NCBI RefSeq assembly: GCF_014218705.1
Contig: NZ_JABBJF010000002.1
Span: forward strand, 186,001 to 250,000
Source: Kluyvera sichuanensis
Lineage (GTDB): Bacteria; Pseudomonadota; Gammaproteobacteria; Enterobacterales; Enterobacteriaceae
Reading direction: 5' to 3'
DNA length: 64,000 nt
The position numbers and the translations under genes were made by a program. Each line of letters begins with the position of its first letter. Position 1 is the stretch's first letter. A model generated the notes under the pieces. The model made no database searches and was not told the origin of the DNA. It saw nothing but the letters and a program-made list of their open reading frames with translations. Shown piece after piece: positions 28,702-38,969 of the stretch.

Positions 28702-31314
28702 TTAAGCTAAGGCTTTAGCAATCTTCTCGTACAAGTCGCCAGAAAGATTTTCCAGCCCTTTCAGCTGCTCCAGCGCGGCACGCATCAACGCCTGACGCTT
28801 CGCATCGTAGCGTTTCAGGCGGATCAGCGGCTCAATCAGACGAGAAGCCACCTGCGGGTTTTTGCTGTTCAGTATGGTGAGCATTTCCACCAGGAACTGA
28901 TAGCCGCTGCCGTCTGCCGCATGGAACGCCGCCGGGTTGCTGCCGGCAAAGGCGCCAATCAGCGAGCGAATACGGTTCGGGTTATTCATGCTGAATGAAC
29001 GGTGGTTCAGCAGCTTACGTACCGTTGCCAGCACGTCGTCCGCCGGGCTGGTCGCCTGTAGAATCAGCCATTTATCCATCACCAGACCGTCATGATGCCA
29101 TTTGTCATCATATTCCTGCATCAGCGCGTCACGGCACGGCAGTTCAGCCGCTACGGCAGCAGACAGTGCCGCCAGCGCATCGGTCATGTTATCGGCATGA
29201 TGGTACTGATCGCTCACCAGCTTATCGCCAAGCTCACGATCACCAAATGCCAGATAGCGCAGACAGGTATTACGCAGCGAGCGTTTACCGATGTCGGCAT
29301 GTTCTACGCGGTAGCTGTCAAGTTTGTTGGCGTTATAAATCGCCAGACATTCATCGGCCAGTTCCGTCGCCAGCGTACGGGTCAGCGCTTCACGCACCGC
29401 CGCAATGGCAATAGGATCGATAATCTCGAACAGCTCAGCAATTTCACTAGCTGATGGCAACGTCAGGATTTCAGCCGCCAGCGCCGGGTCGATGTGCTCA
29501 TCCAGCAGGATCGCGCGGAATGCATCAGCCACGTGGACCGGCAGCGACAGCGGTTGACCCTGCTGATGACGCGCAACGTTCAGCTTGATATAGGTTGCCA
29601 GCAGGCTTTGCGCCGCATCCCAGCGGGAGAAGTCATTGCGCGCGTGACGCATCAGGAACGTCAGTTGCTGATCGCTCCATTTATATTCCAGCTTCACCGG
29701 CGCCGAGAACTCGCGCAGCAGGGACGGAACCGGCTGGAAGTAGACGTTATCGAAAACAAAGGTCTGCTCTGCCTGGGTCACGTTCAGCACATGATGCACC
29801 GGATGCCCGTCTTTCTGCAGCGGGATCACCTTACCTTCGTTATCGTAAAGCTCGATGTCGAATGGAATGTGCAGCGGGAATTTTTCATCCTGCTCGGCGG
29901 TCGCCGGCGTACGCTGACGAATGGTCAGGGTGTACTGCTCGGTTTCCGGGTTATAGTCGTCGTGTACGCTGACGATTGGCGTACCGGCCTGGCTATACCA
30001 GCGACGGAAATGGGACAGGTCAACGTTGGACGCATCTTCCATCGCCTGCACAAAATCATCGCAGGTCGCGGCGCTGCCGTCATGACGTTCGAAGTACAAC
30101 TGCATCCCTTTCTGGAAGTTGGTTTCACCCAGCAGAGTGTGCAGCATGCGGATAACCTCCGCCCCTTTCTCGTACACCGTCAGGGTATAGAAGTTATTCA
30201 TTTCAATAACTTTATCCGGGCGGATCGGGTGCGCCATCGGACTGGCGTCTTCGGCAAACTGCAGGCCGCGCATGGTGCGTACGTTGCTGATGCGGTTGAC
30301 GGCGCGCGAGCCTAAATCAGAGCTGAATTCCTGGTCACGGAAAACGGTTAAGCCCTCTTTCAGGCTCAGCTGGAACCAGTCACGGCAGGTAACGCGGTTA
30401 CCGGTCCAGTTATGGAAGTATTCGTGGCCAATCACGCGCTCGATATCGAGATAGTCTTTATCCGTCGCGGTATCGGTACGGGCCAGCACGTATTTGGAGT
30501 TAAAGACGTTCAGCCCTTTGTTCTCCATCGCGCCCATATTGAAGAAGTCGACGGCAACAATCATATAAATGTCGAGGTCGTACTCCAGGCCGAAACGATC
30601 TTCGTCCCACTTCATGGAGTTTTTCAGCGAGGTCATCGCCCACGGCGCGCGGTCCAGGTTGCCGCGGTCAACGAACAGCTCCAGCGCGACTTCACGGCCG
30701 GAGCGAGTTTTGAAGGTATCACGCAGTACGTCGAAATCACCGGCGACCAGCGCAAACAGGTAGCAAGGTTTCGGGAATGGATCCTGCCACTGCACCCAGT
30801 GGCGACCATTCTCCAGTTCGCCCTCGGCAATGCGGTTGCCGTTAGAAAGCAGGAACGGGTATTTGGTTTTATCAGCGGTAATTTTAGTGGTGAAGCGGGC
30901 CAGCACATCCGGGCGATCAAGATACCAGGTAATGTGGCGGAAGCCTTCAGCTTCACACTGGGTGCAGAGCGCTTCGCCAGACTGATACAGCCCCTCTAAC
31001 GCGGTATTCGCCGCTGGGCTGATTTCATTCACAATCTTCAGGGTGAAACGTTCTGGCAGACCCGCGATAACCAGATAGTTCTCTTCTTCTTTATAGTTGT
31101 CCCACGGCTCGCCGTTAACGTGAAGAGAGATCAGGGTTAAATCTTCACCGTTCAGACGTAGCGGTACATCAGACGCTGCGTGGCGGGAAACCTGGCTTTC
31201 CGCGGTCACGATGGTTTTTGCGGCATCCAGGTCAAAGGCCAGGTCAATATCACTAATCAGGTAGTCCGGCGCACGATAGTCGTGGCGGTACTTGGCTTGG
31301 GGCTGTTGTGTCAT
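28702..31314 (-). CDS. pepN: aminopeptidase N
   Basis: An 870-residue M1-family zinc aminopeptidase, the main cytoplasmic aminopeptidase, identical in length to E. coli PepN. The exopeptidase motif GAMEN is at 261-265, and the zinc site HEYFH at 297-301 with Glu320. All catalytic residues are present. It is divergent from pncB; the 264 bases between hold both promoters. A REP-like element follows its stop immediately. Confidence 0.98.
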   Translation of the reverse strand: MTQQPQAKYRHDYRAPDYLISDIDLAFDLDAAKTIVTAESQVSRHAASDVPLRLNGEDLTLISLHVNGEPWDNYKEEENYLVIAGLPERFTLKIVNEISPAANTALEGLYQSGEALCTQCEAEGFRHITWYLDRPDVLARFTTKITADKTKYPFLLSNGNRIAEGELENGRHWVQWQDPFPKPCYLFALVAGDFDVLRDTFKTRSGREVALELFVDRGNLDRAPWAMTSLKNSMKWDEDRFGLEYDLDIYMIVAVDFFNMGAMENKGLNVFNSKYVLARTDTATDKDYLDIERVIGHEYFHNWTGNRVTCRDWFQLSLKEGLTVFRDQEFSSDLGSRAVNRISNVRTMRGLQFAEDASPMAHPIRPDKVIEMNNFYTLTVYEKGAEVIRMLHTLLGETNFQKGMQLYFERHDGSAATCDDFVQAMEDASNVDLSHFRRWYSQAGTPIVSVHDDYNPETEQYTLTIRQRTPATAEQDEKFPLHIPFDIELYDNEGKVIPLQKDGHPVHHVLNVTQAEQTFVFDNVYFQPVPSLLREFSAPVKLEYKWSDQQLTFLMRHARNDFSRWDAAQSLLATYIKLNVARHQQGQPLSLPVHVADAFRAILLDEHIDPALAAEILTLPSASEIAELFEIIDPIAIAAVREALTRTLATELADECLAIYNANKLDSYRVEHADIGKRSLRNTCLRYLAFGDRELGDKLVSDQYHHADNMTDALAALSAAVAAELPCRDALMQEYDDKWHHDGLVMDKWLILQATSPADDVLATVRKLLNHRSFSMNNPNRIRSLIGAFAGSNPAAFHAADGSGYQFLVEMLTILNSKNPQVASRLIEPLIRLKRYDAKRQALMRAALEQLKGLENLSGDLYEKIAKALA

Positions 31315-31532
31315 AAAAAACCTTTAGCATCTTTTGTAAATGTCACCTCCAGTCTATTCCTGTTGTGTTAAACGCGCTACGCAGAATCTTCATCTTTTCC
31401 AGTCAAATAGGGAAAAATGATACATTTACTTAACATAACGCACAAAACGCCATGGTGACTCTTCGTGCCTTATGGTGTGATCGGGGTTCAATAAATCGAT
31501 AAACAAGGTATACTCCAGCGATTCTCCCCTGT

Positions 31533-31550
31533 TGTTTATTGTACTAAACG
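31533..31550 (+). promoter_or_regulatory. NadR operator of pncB
   Basis: TGTTTATTGTACTAAACG fits the NadR box TGTTTA-N6-TAAACA with one mismatch. It lies 28 bases before the pncB start. In E. coli and Salmonella NadR represses pncB when NAD is plentiful. Confidence 0.85.
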
Positions 31551-31578
31551 CTCCTGTGAGAGGATGCTACTGCGCACC

Positions 31579-32781
31579 ATGACACAATTCGCTTCTCCTG
31601 TGCTGCACTCGCTGCTAGACACAGATGCCTACAAACTGCATATGCAGCAGGCCGTGTTTCACCACTACTATGACGTAAACGTAGCGGCTGAATTCCGCTG
31701 CCGTGGGGACGATCTGCTGGGCATTTATGCTGACGCTATTCGCGAACAAGTCGAAGCCATGCGTTCACTCACCCTGCAGGATGACGAGTACCACTGGCTA
31801 TCCGGCCTTCCTTTCTTTAAACAAGATTACCTGAACTGGCTGCGTGATTTTCGCTACGACCCGCAGCAGGTCACCGTCACCAACGATAACGGCAAGCTCA
31901 ATATTCGCCTTGAAGGCCCGTGGCGCGAAGTCATCATGTGGGAAGTTCCACTGCTGGCGGTAATTAGCGAGCTGGTTCATCGCTACCGTTCGCCGGAAAA
32001 CGGTGTGCCGCAGGCGCTGGACATGCTGGAGCGTAAGCTGGTCGACTTTAATCAGTTGACCGCCGACATTGACATGTCCGCCTTCAGGCTGATGGATTTT
32101 GGTACCCGCCGCCGTTTTTCCCGCGAAGTACAGGAGGCGATTGTTAGCCGCCTGCAGCAGGAATCCTGGTTTACCGGCACCAGCAATTACGATCTGGCGC
32201 GCCGTCTATCGTTAACCCCAATGGGAACGCAGGCGCACGAATGGTTCCAGGCACATCAGCAAATTAGCCCTGACCTTGCCACCAGCCAACGTGCCGCGTT
32301 GGCCGCCTGGCTCGAAGAATATCCAGAACAGCTCGGCATTGCGTTGACCGACTGCATCACCATGGATGCCTTCCTGCGTGATTTTGGTTCGGAATTTGCT
32401 ACCCGCTACCAGGGATTGCGCCATGACTCGGGCGACCCGTTTGAATGGGGCGAGAAAGCCATCAACCACTATAAAAAGCTGGGCATCGACCCGCTGAGTA
32501 AAGTGCTGGTGTTCTCCGATAATCTCGACTTAACCAAAGCCGTTGAGCTATATCGTCACTTCTCATCGCGCATTAATTTGAGCTTCGGTATCGGTACGCG
32601 TTTAACCTGCGATATTCCACAGGTGAAGCCGCTGAATATCGTTATCAAACTGGTTGAGTGTAACGGTAAGCCGGTGGCAAAACTCTCCGACAGCCCGGGT
32701 AAAACTATCTGTCACGATAAAGCGTTTGTTCGCGCTTTACGTAAAGCATTTGATCTTCCGCAGATCAAAAAGGCGAGTTAA
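31579..32781 (+). CDS. pncB: nicotinate phosphoribosyltransferase
   Basis: A 400-residue enzyme joining nicotinate and PRPP to nicotinate mononucleotide in the NAD salvage (Preiss-Handler) route. It has the family blocks [14 protein letters not shown] near the N-terminus, [13 protein letters not shown] near residue 177, the phosphorylated-His region GLRHDSGDP and the C-terminal [13 protein letters not shown]. The start at 31579 gives the E. coli length; an upstream ATG (31564) adds five residues. Confidence 0.97.
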   Translation: MTQFASPVLHSLLDTDAYKLHMQQAVFHHYYDVNVAAEFRCRGDDLLGIYADAIREQVEAMRSLTLQDDEYHWLSGLPFFKQDYLNWLRDFRYDPQQVTVTNDNGKLNIRLEGPWREVIMWEVPLLAVISELVHRYRSPENGVPQALDMLERKLVDFNQLTADIDMSAFRLMDFGTRRRFSREVQEAIVSRLQQESWFTGTSNYDLARRLSLTPMGTQAHEWFQAHQQISPDLATSQRAALAAWLEEYPEQLGIALTDCITMDAFLRDFGSEFATRYQGLRHDSGDPFEWGEKAINHYKKLGIDPLSKVLVFSDNLDLTKAVELYRHFSSRINLSFGIGTRLTCDIPQVKPLNIVIKLVECNGKPVAKLSDSPGKTICHDKAFVRALRKAFDLPQIKKAS

Positions 32782-32787
32782 TCACCA

Positions 32788-32810
32788 AAGGGAGCCGTTA
32801 TGGCTCCCTT
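32788..32810 (+). terminator. hairpin terminator after pncB
   Basis: AAGGGAGCC, loop GTTAT, GGCTCCCTT with a weak T tract (CTGATTT), just past the pncB stop. Confidence 0.65.
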
Positions 32811-32948
32811 CTGATTTAATTATTTCTGAAAACACCCCTTCTCCATGCTAATTCTACTTGTCTGATAGAAGATGACAGGTAACATAGATATCCCCCGCCG
32901 TTCCGGGGAAAACGATTTTTTTATTGGACTACGAATAGAGAGACTATT

Positions 32949-34349
32949 ATGAGCGTTGTGCCTGTAGCCGACGTACTCCAGGGCCGCGTAGCCGTTGACA
33001 GCGAAGTCACCGTGCGCGGCTGGGTACGTACCCGCCGAGATTCAAAAGCTGGCTTTTCCTTCCTCGCCGTCTATGACGGTTCCTGCTTTGATCCTGTACA
33101 GGCCGTTATTAATAATTCTCTGCCCAATTACAATCAGGAAGTGCTGCGTCTGACCACCGGCTGCTCCGTGATTGTCACCGGCAAGATCGTCGCCTCTCAG
33201 GGTCAGGGCCAGAGTTTTGAAATTCAGGCTTCCAGCATTGAAGTGACCGGCTGGGTTGAAGATCCCGACACCTACCCGATGGCGGCAAAACGCCACAGCA
33301 TCGAGTATCTGCGTGAAGTGGCGCACATGCGTCCACGTACCAATCTGATTGGTGCGGTTGCACGCGTACGTCATACGCTGGCACAGGCGCTGCATCGTTT
33401 CTTCGACGAGCAGGGTTTCTTCTGGGTTTCTACCCCGCTGATTACTGCTTCCGATACCGAAGGTGCTGGTGAAATGTTCCGCGTTTCCACGCTGGATATG
33501 GAAAACCTGCCGCGCAACGATCAGGGCAAAGTCGATTACGACAAAGATTTCTTCGGCAAAGAAGCCTTCCTGACCGTTTCCGGCCAGCTGAACGGCGAAA
33601 CCTACGCCTGTGCGCTGTCGAAAATCTACACCTTCGGCCCAACCTTCCGCGCTGAAAACTCCAACACCAGCCGCCACCTGGCGGAGTTCTGGATGCTGGA
33701 ACCAGAAGTAGCGTTTGCCGATCTGGAAGATAACGCCCGTCTGGCAGAAGCGATGCTGAAGTACGTCTTCAAAGCCGTGCTGACCGAACGTGCGGACGAC
33801 ATGAAGTTCTTCGCTGAGCGCGTAGATAAAGATGCTATCGATCGTCTGGAACGTTTCGTGACCGCTGATTTCGCACAGGTCGATTACACCGATGCCGTTA
33901 CCATCCTGGAAAACTGCGGCAAGCAGTTCGAAAACCCAGTTTACTGGGGCGTGGATCTCTCTTCTGAACACGAACGCTACCTGGCCGAAGAACACTTCAA
34001 AGCGCCGGTCGTTGTGAAAAACTATCCGAAAGAGATCAAGGCGTTCTATATGCGTCTTAACGAAGACGGTAAAACCGTTGCCGCAATGGACGTTCTGGCG
34101 CCGGGCATTGGTGAAATCATCGGCGGCTCTCAGCGTGAAGAGCGTCTGGACGTTCTGGATGCGCGTATGGCGGAAATGGGTCTTAATAAAGAAGACTACT
34201 GGTGGTATCGCGATCTGCGTCGTTACGGCACCGTGCCACATTCCGGTTTTGGTCTGGGCTTCGAACGTCTGATCGCTTACGTTACCGGCGTGCAAAACGT
34301 CCGTGACGTGATCCCGTTCCCAAGAACACCACGTAACGCTACCTTCTAA
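32949..34349 (+). CDS. asnS: asparaginyl-tRNA synthetase
   Basis: A 466-residue class IIb synthetase, the same length as E. coli AsnS. The N-terminal OB-fold anticodon-binding domain runs to about residue 110 ([26 protein letters not shown]). The catalytic domain follows: [16 protein letters not shown], motif 2 [21 protein letters not shown], and motif 3 [30 protein letters not shown] terminator follows within 20 bases. Confidence 0.98.
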   Translation: MSVVPVADVLQGRVAVDSEVTVRGWVRTRRDSKAGFSFLAVYDGSCFDPVQAVINNSLPNYNQEVLRLTTGCSVIVTGKIVASQGQGQSFEIQASSIEVTGWVEDPDTYPMAAKRHSIEYLREVAHMRPRTNLIGAVARVRHTLAQALHRFFDEQGFFWVSTPLITASDTEGAGEMFRVSTLDMENLPRNDQGKVDYDKDFFGKEAFLTVSGQLNGETYACALSKIYTFGPTFRAENSNTSRHLAEFWMLEPEVAFADLEDNARLAEAMLKYVFKAVLTERADDMKFFAERVDKDAIDRLERFVTADFAQVDYTDAVTILENCGKQFENPVYWGVDLSSEHERYLAEEHFKAPVVVKNYPKEIKAFYMRLNEDGKTVAAMDVLAPGIGEIIGGSQREERLDVLDARMAEMGLNKEDYWWYRDLRRYGTVPHSGFGLGFERLIAYVTGVQNVRDVIPFPRTPRNATF

Positions 34350-34364
34350 GTTTATCGCTTCTTC

Positions 34365-34393
34365 AAGGCCAGCCTCAGCGCTGGCCTTTTTTT
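34365..34393 (+). terminator. rho-independent terminator after asnS
   Basis: AAGGCCAGC, loop CTCAGC, GCTGGCCTTTTTTT form a strong stem and T run, 16 bases past the asnS stop. Confidence 0.92.
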
Positions 34394-34763
34394 GGCCGCC
34401 AGCGTAAAGAAATCTTTATTTAATTTAACAAACTTAAACATCAACCCCCTCCCCTCCGACCTTTGTTACAGCACATTTCGCCGCAATAATTAAGTACAAA
34501 AAATAAGCACAATATGTTTACGGATCAGATTTCACTACTGCCTTAGCATATTTTTTGAACAAACACACGGCTATCCGGATGGCTGAAAAAGGTCATAGAT
34601 AAAAGTTTGTCTCTTGGACATTAGCGATAAGAAAAGGCGTTATACAAATAAAAGATAAGAAATTCATATTGATAGATAAGTGGTCGTTCAATTAACCCGC
34701 ACCTATCTCAGAATTTTGAGATAGTTCACAAAGTTCCTTAAAATTAACACAATGTTACACATT

Positions 34764-34837
34764 ATTTCTTTTGGTTACGCATTCTTGATGTTTGTAGCAT
34801 TTTCAGAGTGGCTAAAGCGCGTTTGGAATGGAAAGAT
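34764..34837 (+). promoter_or_regulatory. ompF promoter with OmpR-type boxes
   Basis: Two contiguous 20-bp T-rich blocks with GTTAC/GTAGC cores (34764-34783 and 34784-34803) resemble the OmpR F1 and F3 sites of E. coli ompF. A -10 AAAGAT (34832-34837) leads to a leader of about 110 bases. The leader end GAGGGTAATAAATAATG is conserved and is the MicF sRNA target in E. coli. The AT-rich bases 34394-34763 hold no gene that I can see. Confidence 0.68.
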
Positions 34838-34957
34838 GCCTCTCAGACACATAAAGACACCAAACTATCATCAATAGTTCCGTAAATTTTTATTGACGGA
34901 GGTAATTGGCGGCAGTGGCGAGTGTCTATAAAAAAAACCTAATGAGGGTAATAAATA

Positions 34958-36064
34958 ATGATGAAGCGTAATATCCTGGCAGTGGTAATCCCTGCCCTGC
35001 TGGTAGCTGGCGCAGCAAACGCGGCCGAAATCTATAACAAAGACGGCAACAAGCTGGATCTGTACGGTAAAGTGAACGCAGAGCGTGACTTCACCACCAG
35101 CGGTGACACCAGCAACTCTGATGGCACCTATGCTCAGCTGGGCTTCAAAGGTGAAACTCAGATCAACGACCAACTGGTTGGTTTTGGTCAGTGGGAATAC
35201 CGCTTCATGGCGGACAACGCTGAAAGCACCCCAGCTTCCAACAAAAACCGTCTGGCCTTCGCTGGTCTGAAAGCAGGCGACGCTGGCAGCATCAGCTATG
35301 GCCGTAACTACGGTATCGTGTACGACGTAGCGTCTTAAACCGATATGGCACCATCCTTCTCCGGTATGACCTGGGGCGGCGGCCACGTTGACAACTACAT
35401 GACCAGCCGTGGTACCGGTCTGCTGACCTACCGCAACAGCGATTTCTTCGGTCTGGTTGACGGCCTGAGCATGGGTATTCAGTACCAGGGCAAAAACGAC
35501 CGTACCGACGTTGAGACTTCTAACGGTGAAGGCGTTGGTTACTCTCTGGGCTATGATTTCGGCGAAGGTTTCGGCCTGATCGGTTCTTACAGCAACTCTG
35601 GCCGTACTGGTCACCAGAAACTGCAGGACGATGTGGGCGACAAAGCTGAAGCATGGGGTATCGGTGCTAAATACGACGCAAACAACGTCTACCTGGCAAC
35701 CACCTATGCTGAAACCCGCAACATGACCCGTACCGGTCCTAAAGGTCTGGACGGCGCGGCTAACAAAACTCAGAACTTCGAAATCGTTGCTCAGTACCAG
35801 TTCGACTTCGGCCTGCGTCCAGCAATCTCCTACGTTCAGACCAAAGGTAAAGACCTGGCGCCTGAAGGCACCTTCGCTGGTGGCGATGCAGACCTGGCTA
35901 AGTTCATCCAGTTGGGTGCAACTTACTACTTCAACAAAAACTTCAACGTAGCCGTCGACTACTACTTCAACCTGTTGAACAAAAACGACGCTTACACCAA
36001 AGAAGTTGGCGGTATCAACGGCAACGACGACATGATGGCACTGATGGCAACTTATCAGTTCTAA
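34958..36064 (+). pseudogene. ompF: OmpF-type general porin interrupted by an in-frame stop
   Basis: One reading frame of 369 codons encodes a full trimeric porin: a 22-residue signal peptide ([22 protein letters not shown]), mature start [10 protein letters not shown] and C-terminal ATYQF with terminal Phe. Codon 127 (35336-35338) is TAA. The reading continues TDMAPSFSG in the same frame without an indel, and relatives have Tyr at this point (YTDM). The truncated product would hold about 104 mature residues and stop just before constriction loop L3, so it cannot form a barrel. An ATG six bases past the stop lacks a signal peptide. The promoter, leader, SD and terminator look intact, suggesting recent loss or a sequencing error. 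Confidence 0.92.
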
Positions 36065-36093
36065 TCAGCATACCCTCCTCGTTATATGCCTAT

Positions 36094-36120
36094 AAAGCAG
36101 GACTTCGGTCCTGCTTTTTT
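36094..36120 (+). terminator. rho-independent terminator after ompF
   Basis: AAAGCAGGAC, loop TTCG, GTCCTGCTTTTTT, about 30 bases past the ompF stop. The UUCG tetraloop makes it very stable. Confidence 0.93.
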
Positions 36121-36248
36121 ACGTTCCTAAGATGAAGATCGTAACTTTTGAAAACCTTCGCGCTTTTAGTCTCTAACGGTTGGCATTTTGTAAATCTGCC
36201 GTTAACCTGATAGCGGATTTCCCCCGAACTAATAAATGGAACCTCGTC

Positions 36249-37439
36249 ATGTTTGAGAACATTACAGCCGCCCCTGCCGACCCAATTCTGGGCCTGGCCG
36301 ATCTGTTTCGCGCCGACGACCGCCCGGGTAAAATCAATCTCGGGATTGGTGTATATAAAGATGAAACCGGTAAGACTCCGGTTCTGACCAGCGTAAAAAA
36401 AGCTGAACAGTATCTGCTGGAAAATGAGACCACCAAAAACTATCTCGGCATTGATGGTATTCCTGAATTCGGTCGCTGCACGCAGGAACTGCTGTTTGGC
36501 AAAGGTAGCCCTATCGTTAGCGATAAGCGTGCTCGCACCGCGCAAACTCCTGGCGGCACCGGCGCTCTGCGCGTCGCGGCGGACTTCCTTGCTAAAAACA
36601 CCGACGTGAAGCGCGTTTGGGTCAGCAATCCAAGCTGGCCGAACCACAAAAGCGTCTTTGGTGCTGCGGGCCTCGAAGTACGTGAATACAACTACTACAG
36701 CGCTGAAAAGCACGCGCTGGACTTCGACGCGCTGCTGGCGAGCCTGAACGACGCCCAGTCGGGTGACGTGGTGCTGTTCCACGGCTGCTGCCATAACCCA
36801 ACCGGCATTGACCCTACGCTTGAGCAGTGGCAACAGCTGGCACAGCTTTCCGTTGAGAAAGGCTGGCTGCCGCTGTTTGACTTCGCGTACCAGGGCTTCG
36901 CCCGCGGTCTGGAAGAAGATGCGGAAGGCCTGCGTGCCTTTGCTGCGCTGCACAAAGAGCTGATTGTGGCGAGCTCCTTCTCCAAAAACTTTGGCCTCTA
37001 CAACGAGCGTGTGGGTGCCTGTACGCTGGTGACCGCCGACGCCGATACCGCCGACCGCGCCTTCAGCCAGATGAAAGCCGTTATCCGCGCCAACTACTCT
37101 AACCCACCGGCACACGGTGCATCTGTCGTAGCAACTATCCTTAGCAACGACGCTCTGCGTGCTATCTGGGAACAAGAGCTGACCGATATGCGTCAGCGCA
37201 TCCAGCGCATGCGTCTGCTGTTTGTGAATACGCTACAGGAAAAAGGGGCTAACCGTGACTTCAGCTTTATCACCAAACAGAACGGTATGTTCTCCTTCAG
37301 CGGCCTGACCAAAGAACAGGTTCTACGTCTGCGTGAAGAGTTTGGCGTTTATGCCGTGGCCTCCGGTCGCATTAACGTTGCCGGGATGACCCCAGACAAC
37401 ATGGCGCCGCTGTGCGAAGCTATCGTCGCCGTGCTGTAA
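36249..37439 (+). CDS. aspC: aspartate aminotransferase
   Basis: A 396-residue PLP enzyme (class I aminotransferase) interconverting aspartate and 2-oxoglutarate with oxaloacetate and glutamate. The PLP lysine is Lys246 in [15 protein letters not shown]. Other marks are HGCCHNPTG and the late GRINVAGM. The start at 36249 ([16 protein letters not shown]) matches E. coli; the in-frame extension upstream lacks support. It follows ompF as in E. coli. Confidence 0.98.
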   Translation: MFENITAAPADPILGLADLFRADDRPGKINLGIGVYKDETGKTPVLTSVKKAEQYLLENETTKNYLGIDGIPEFGRCTQELLFGKGSPIVSDKRARTAQTPGGTGALRVAADFLAKNTDVKRVWVSNPSWPNHKSVFGAAGLEVREYNYYSAEKHALDFDALLASLNDAQSGDVVLFHGCCHNPTGIDPTLEQWQQLAQLSVEKGWLPLFDFAYQGFARGLEEDAEGLRAFAALHKELIVASSFSKNFGLYNERVGACTLVTADADTADRAFSQMKAVIRANYSNPPAHGASVVATILSNDALRAIWEQELTDMRQRIQRMRLLFVNTLQEKGANRDFSFITKQNGMFSFSGLTKEQVLRLREEFGVYAVASGRINVAGMTPDNMAPLCEAIVAVL

Positions 37440-37450
37440 TATGCGAGTGG

Positions 37451-37481
37451 CCCGGACGAGGTGTGTAGCGCCGACTCCGGG
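37451..37481 (+). repeat. REP unit after aspC
   Basis: CCCGGACGAGGTGTGTAGC followed by GCCGACTCCGGG: an imperfect palindrome nearly identical to the unit in the element at 28623-28698 (minus strand there). Its position just past a stop codon is typical of REP sequences, which can stabilise mRNA ends. Confidence 0.75.
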
Positions 37482-37489
37482 TGGACATA

Positions 37490-37518
37490 AAAAAGGCCGC
37501 ATCAGCGGCCTTTTTTGT
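37490..37518. terminator. terminator between convergent aspC and gloC
   Basis: AAAAAAGGCCGC, loop ATCA, GCGGCCTTTTTT. It has A and T runs on both sides, so it can end both transcripts. Confidence 0.92.
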
Positions 37519-37520
37519 TT

Positions 37521-38168
37521 TTACCAGACGGGAAGTTCATCCTGCAGGAACGGGTTATGCTGACGTTCATAGCCAATCGTCGACATCGGCCCATGCCCGG
37601 CAATAAACTTCACGTCGTCACCCAGCGGCAGCAGCTTGCGCTTGATAGCGTCAATCAGCTGCGCGTGGTCACCGCGCGGGAAATCACTGCGCCCTACGCC
37701 GCCTTTAAACAGCACGTCGCCGGAAATCAGCAACCGCGCATCATTATCAAAGAAAACCACATGACCCGGCGTGTGCCCTGGGCAGTGCAGCACCTGCAGC
37801 TTCACGTTGCCCACGCTGACGGTATCGCCTTCATTTAGCCAGCGATCCGGCGTCAGCGGCTGGCAGTCATCCAGACCAAACATCCGGCTTTGTGCCGGCA
37901 GGCCCTGCAACCAGAACTCGTCTTCTTTTTCCGGCCCAATCACCGGCACACCGTAGTGCTGTGCCAGTTCCGCCGCCGCACCCACATGATCAAGATGACC
38001 ATGGGTCAGCAAAATTTGCTGCAACGTCACGCCAGCCTCGGCAACCTTCTGTTTAATGGTCTCAGCATCACCACCTGGATCGACCAGCGCCGCCAGTTTA
38101 GTTTGCTCACACCAGATCAACGAACAGTTCTGCGCGAACGCAGTGACCGGAATAATACGATAATTCAT
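37521..38168 (-). CDS. gloC: hydroxyacylglutathione hydrolase GloC (type II glyoxalase)
   Basis: A 215-residue metallo-beta-lactamase-fold hydrolase. The metal motif THGHLDH is at 55-61, with later ligands in [15 protein letters not shown] and GHGP. It hydrolyses S-lactoylglutathione, the second step of methylglyoxal removal. The start at 38168 ([15 protein letters not shown]) gives the E. coli YcbL length. It is followed upstream by mepK on the same strand. Confidence 0.95.
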   Translation of the reverse strand: MNYRIIPVTAFAQNCSLIWCEQTKLAALVDPGGDAETIKQKVAEAGVTLQQILLTHGHLDHVGAAAELAQHYGVPVIGPEKEDEFWLQGLPAQSRMFGLDDCQPLTPDRWLNEGDTVSVGNVKLQVLHCPGHTPGHVVFFDNDARLLISGDVLFKGGVGRSDFPRGDHAQLIDAIKRKLLPLGDDVKFIAGHGPMSTIGYERQHNPFLQDELPVW

Positions 38169-38233
38169 GCTGCTCCTGTTTATACTCAGCACCGTTCAGA
38201 TACATCAGCGCATCTGAACTGTCGGGCGTAGAG

Positions 38234-38785
38234 TTACCAGTGCCGAACCGGACCGGTATCAATATGCACAAAGTTGCTACGTGGGTAATATCCTACACCA
38301 CCTGCGCGCATAGATAACGCTGCTTTGCGTATATTACTTAGTGAAATACCTTCAATATGGAAATCCATTGCCTGACCTTTCGTGTGATAGCTCTTTTTCG
38401 CTACCCCACTGCTGTGCGCTCGCAGCTCATTATTGGTATCGAGGGAACGATACCCGGAGATTAATTGCACAGGCTTATTTGTTCCTAATAATCCCTGAAG
38501 GCGATAGAGCTGATCAAACAAAGAAGGATCGATGCTCTTTATTTTATTCGCGCGATAGTCACGGAAAAAATGGTTTAGTTTTGCTAATTCATCCTGAATA
38601 TAGCCTCGGCCGTCAAAAAACTCGGCTTTTAGCAACTCGCCCGTATGTAGATTACTCAACGTTAAAATACGTGGACGAGGGGTCGAGAGGGTCGCAAGTG
38701 CAGGCGTGGGTAAGATGGCGGCAGCGCCAAGCGCAACCCCACCTAACGCCAGCAGTTTGCGGCGATTAGCGTCAAATTTGTCCAT
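38234..38785 (-). CDS. mepK: murein DD-endopeptidase MepK (Tat substrate)
   Basis: A 183-residue M15-type (DUF882) protein. The N-terminus MDKFDANRRKLLALGG has a twin-arginine signal ending near ALA. Zinc ligands lie in SYHTKGQAMDFHIEG and FVHIDTG. In E. coli MepK (YcbK) cleaves mDap-mDap and D-Ala-mDap crosslinks, opening the sacculus for growth. It lies beside ldtD, which makes the mDap-mDap (3-3) bonds it cuts. Confidence 0.94.
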   Translation of the reverse strand: MDKFDANRRKLLALGGVALGAAAILPTPALATLSTPRPRILTLSNLHTGELLKAEFFDGRGYIQDELAKLNHFFRDYRANKIKSIDPSLFDQLYRLQGLLGTNKPVQLISGYRSLDTNNELRAHSSGVAKKSYHTKGQAMDFHIEGISLSNIRKAALSMRAGGVGYYPRSNFVHIDTGPVRHW

Positions 38786-38969
38786 GATAATCAGGTCTAC
38801 AGTCAGTAAATGTGATCGAAATATATGCACTTCTGGCGCACGTATTGCACCTTACCGGGCATCAAAGCCAGCGTCAAGGCGGCCTGTAGCGCAGAATCAC
38901 CAGCCCCAGGCGTTCGGGACTGGTATCTACGCTTTTTATTCGACCACTACATTACCTGAACTACTTCAT

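Noticed and set aside
35345-36064. Possible separate gene starting at ATG 35345 after the ompF stop
   Set aside because: It is the same frame as ompF, lacks a signal peptide and its own good ribosome site, and continues the porin sequence. It is the downstream part of the broken gene.
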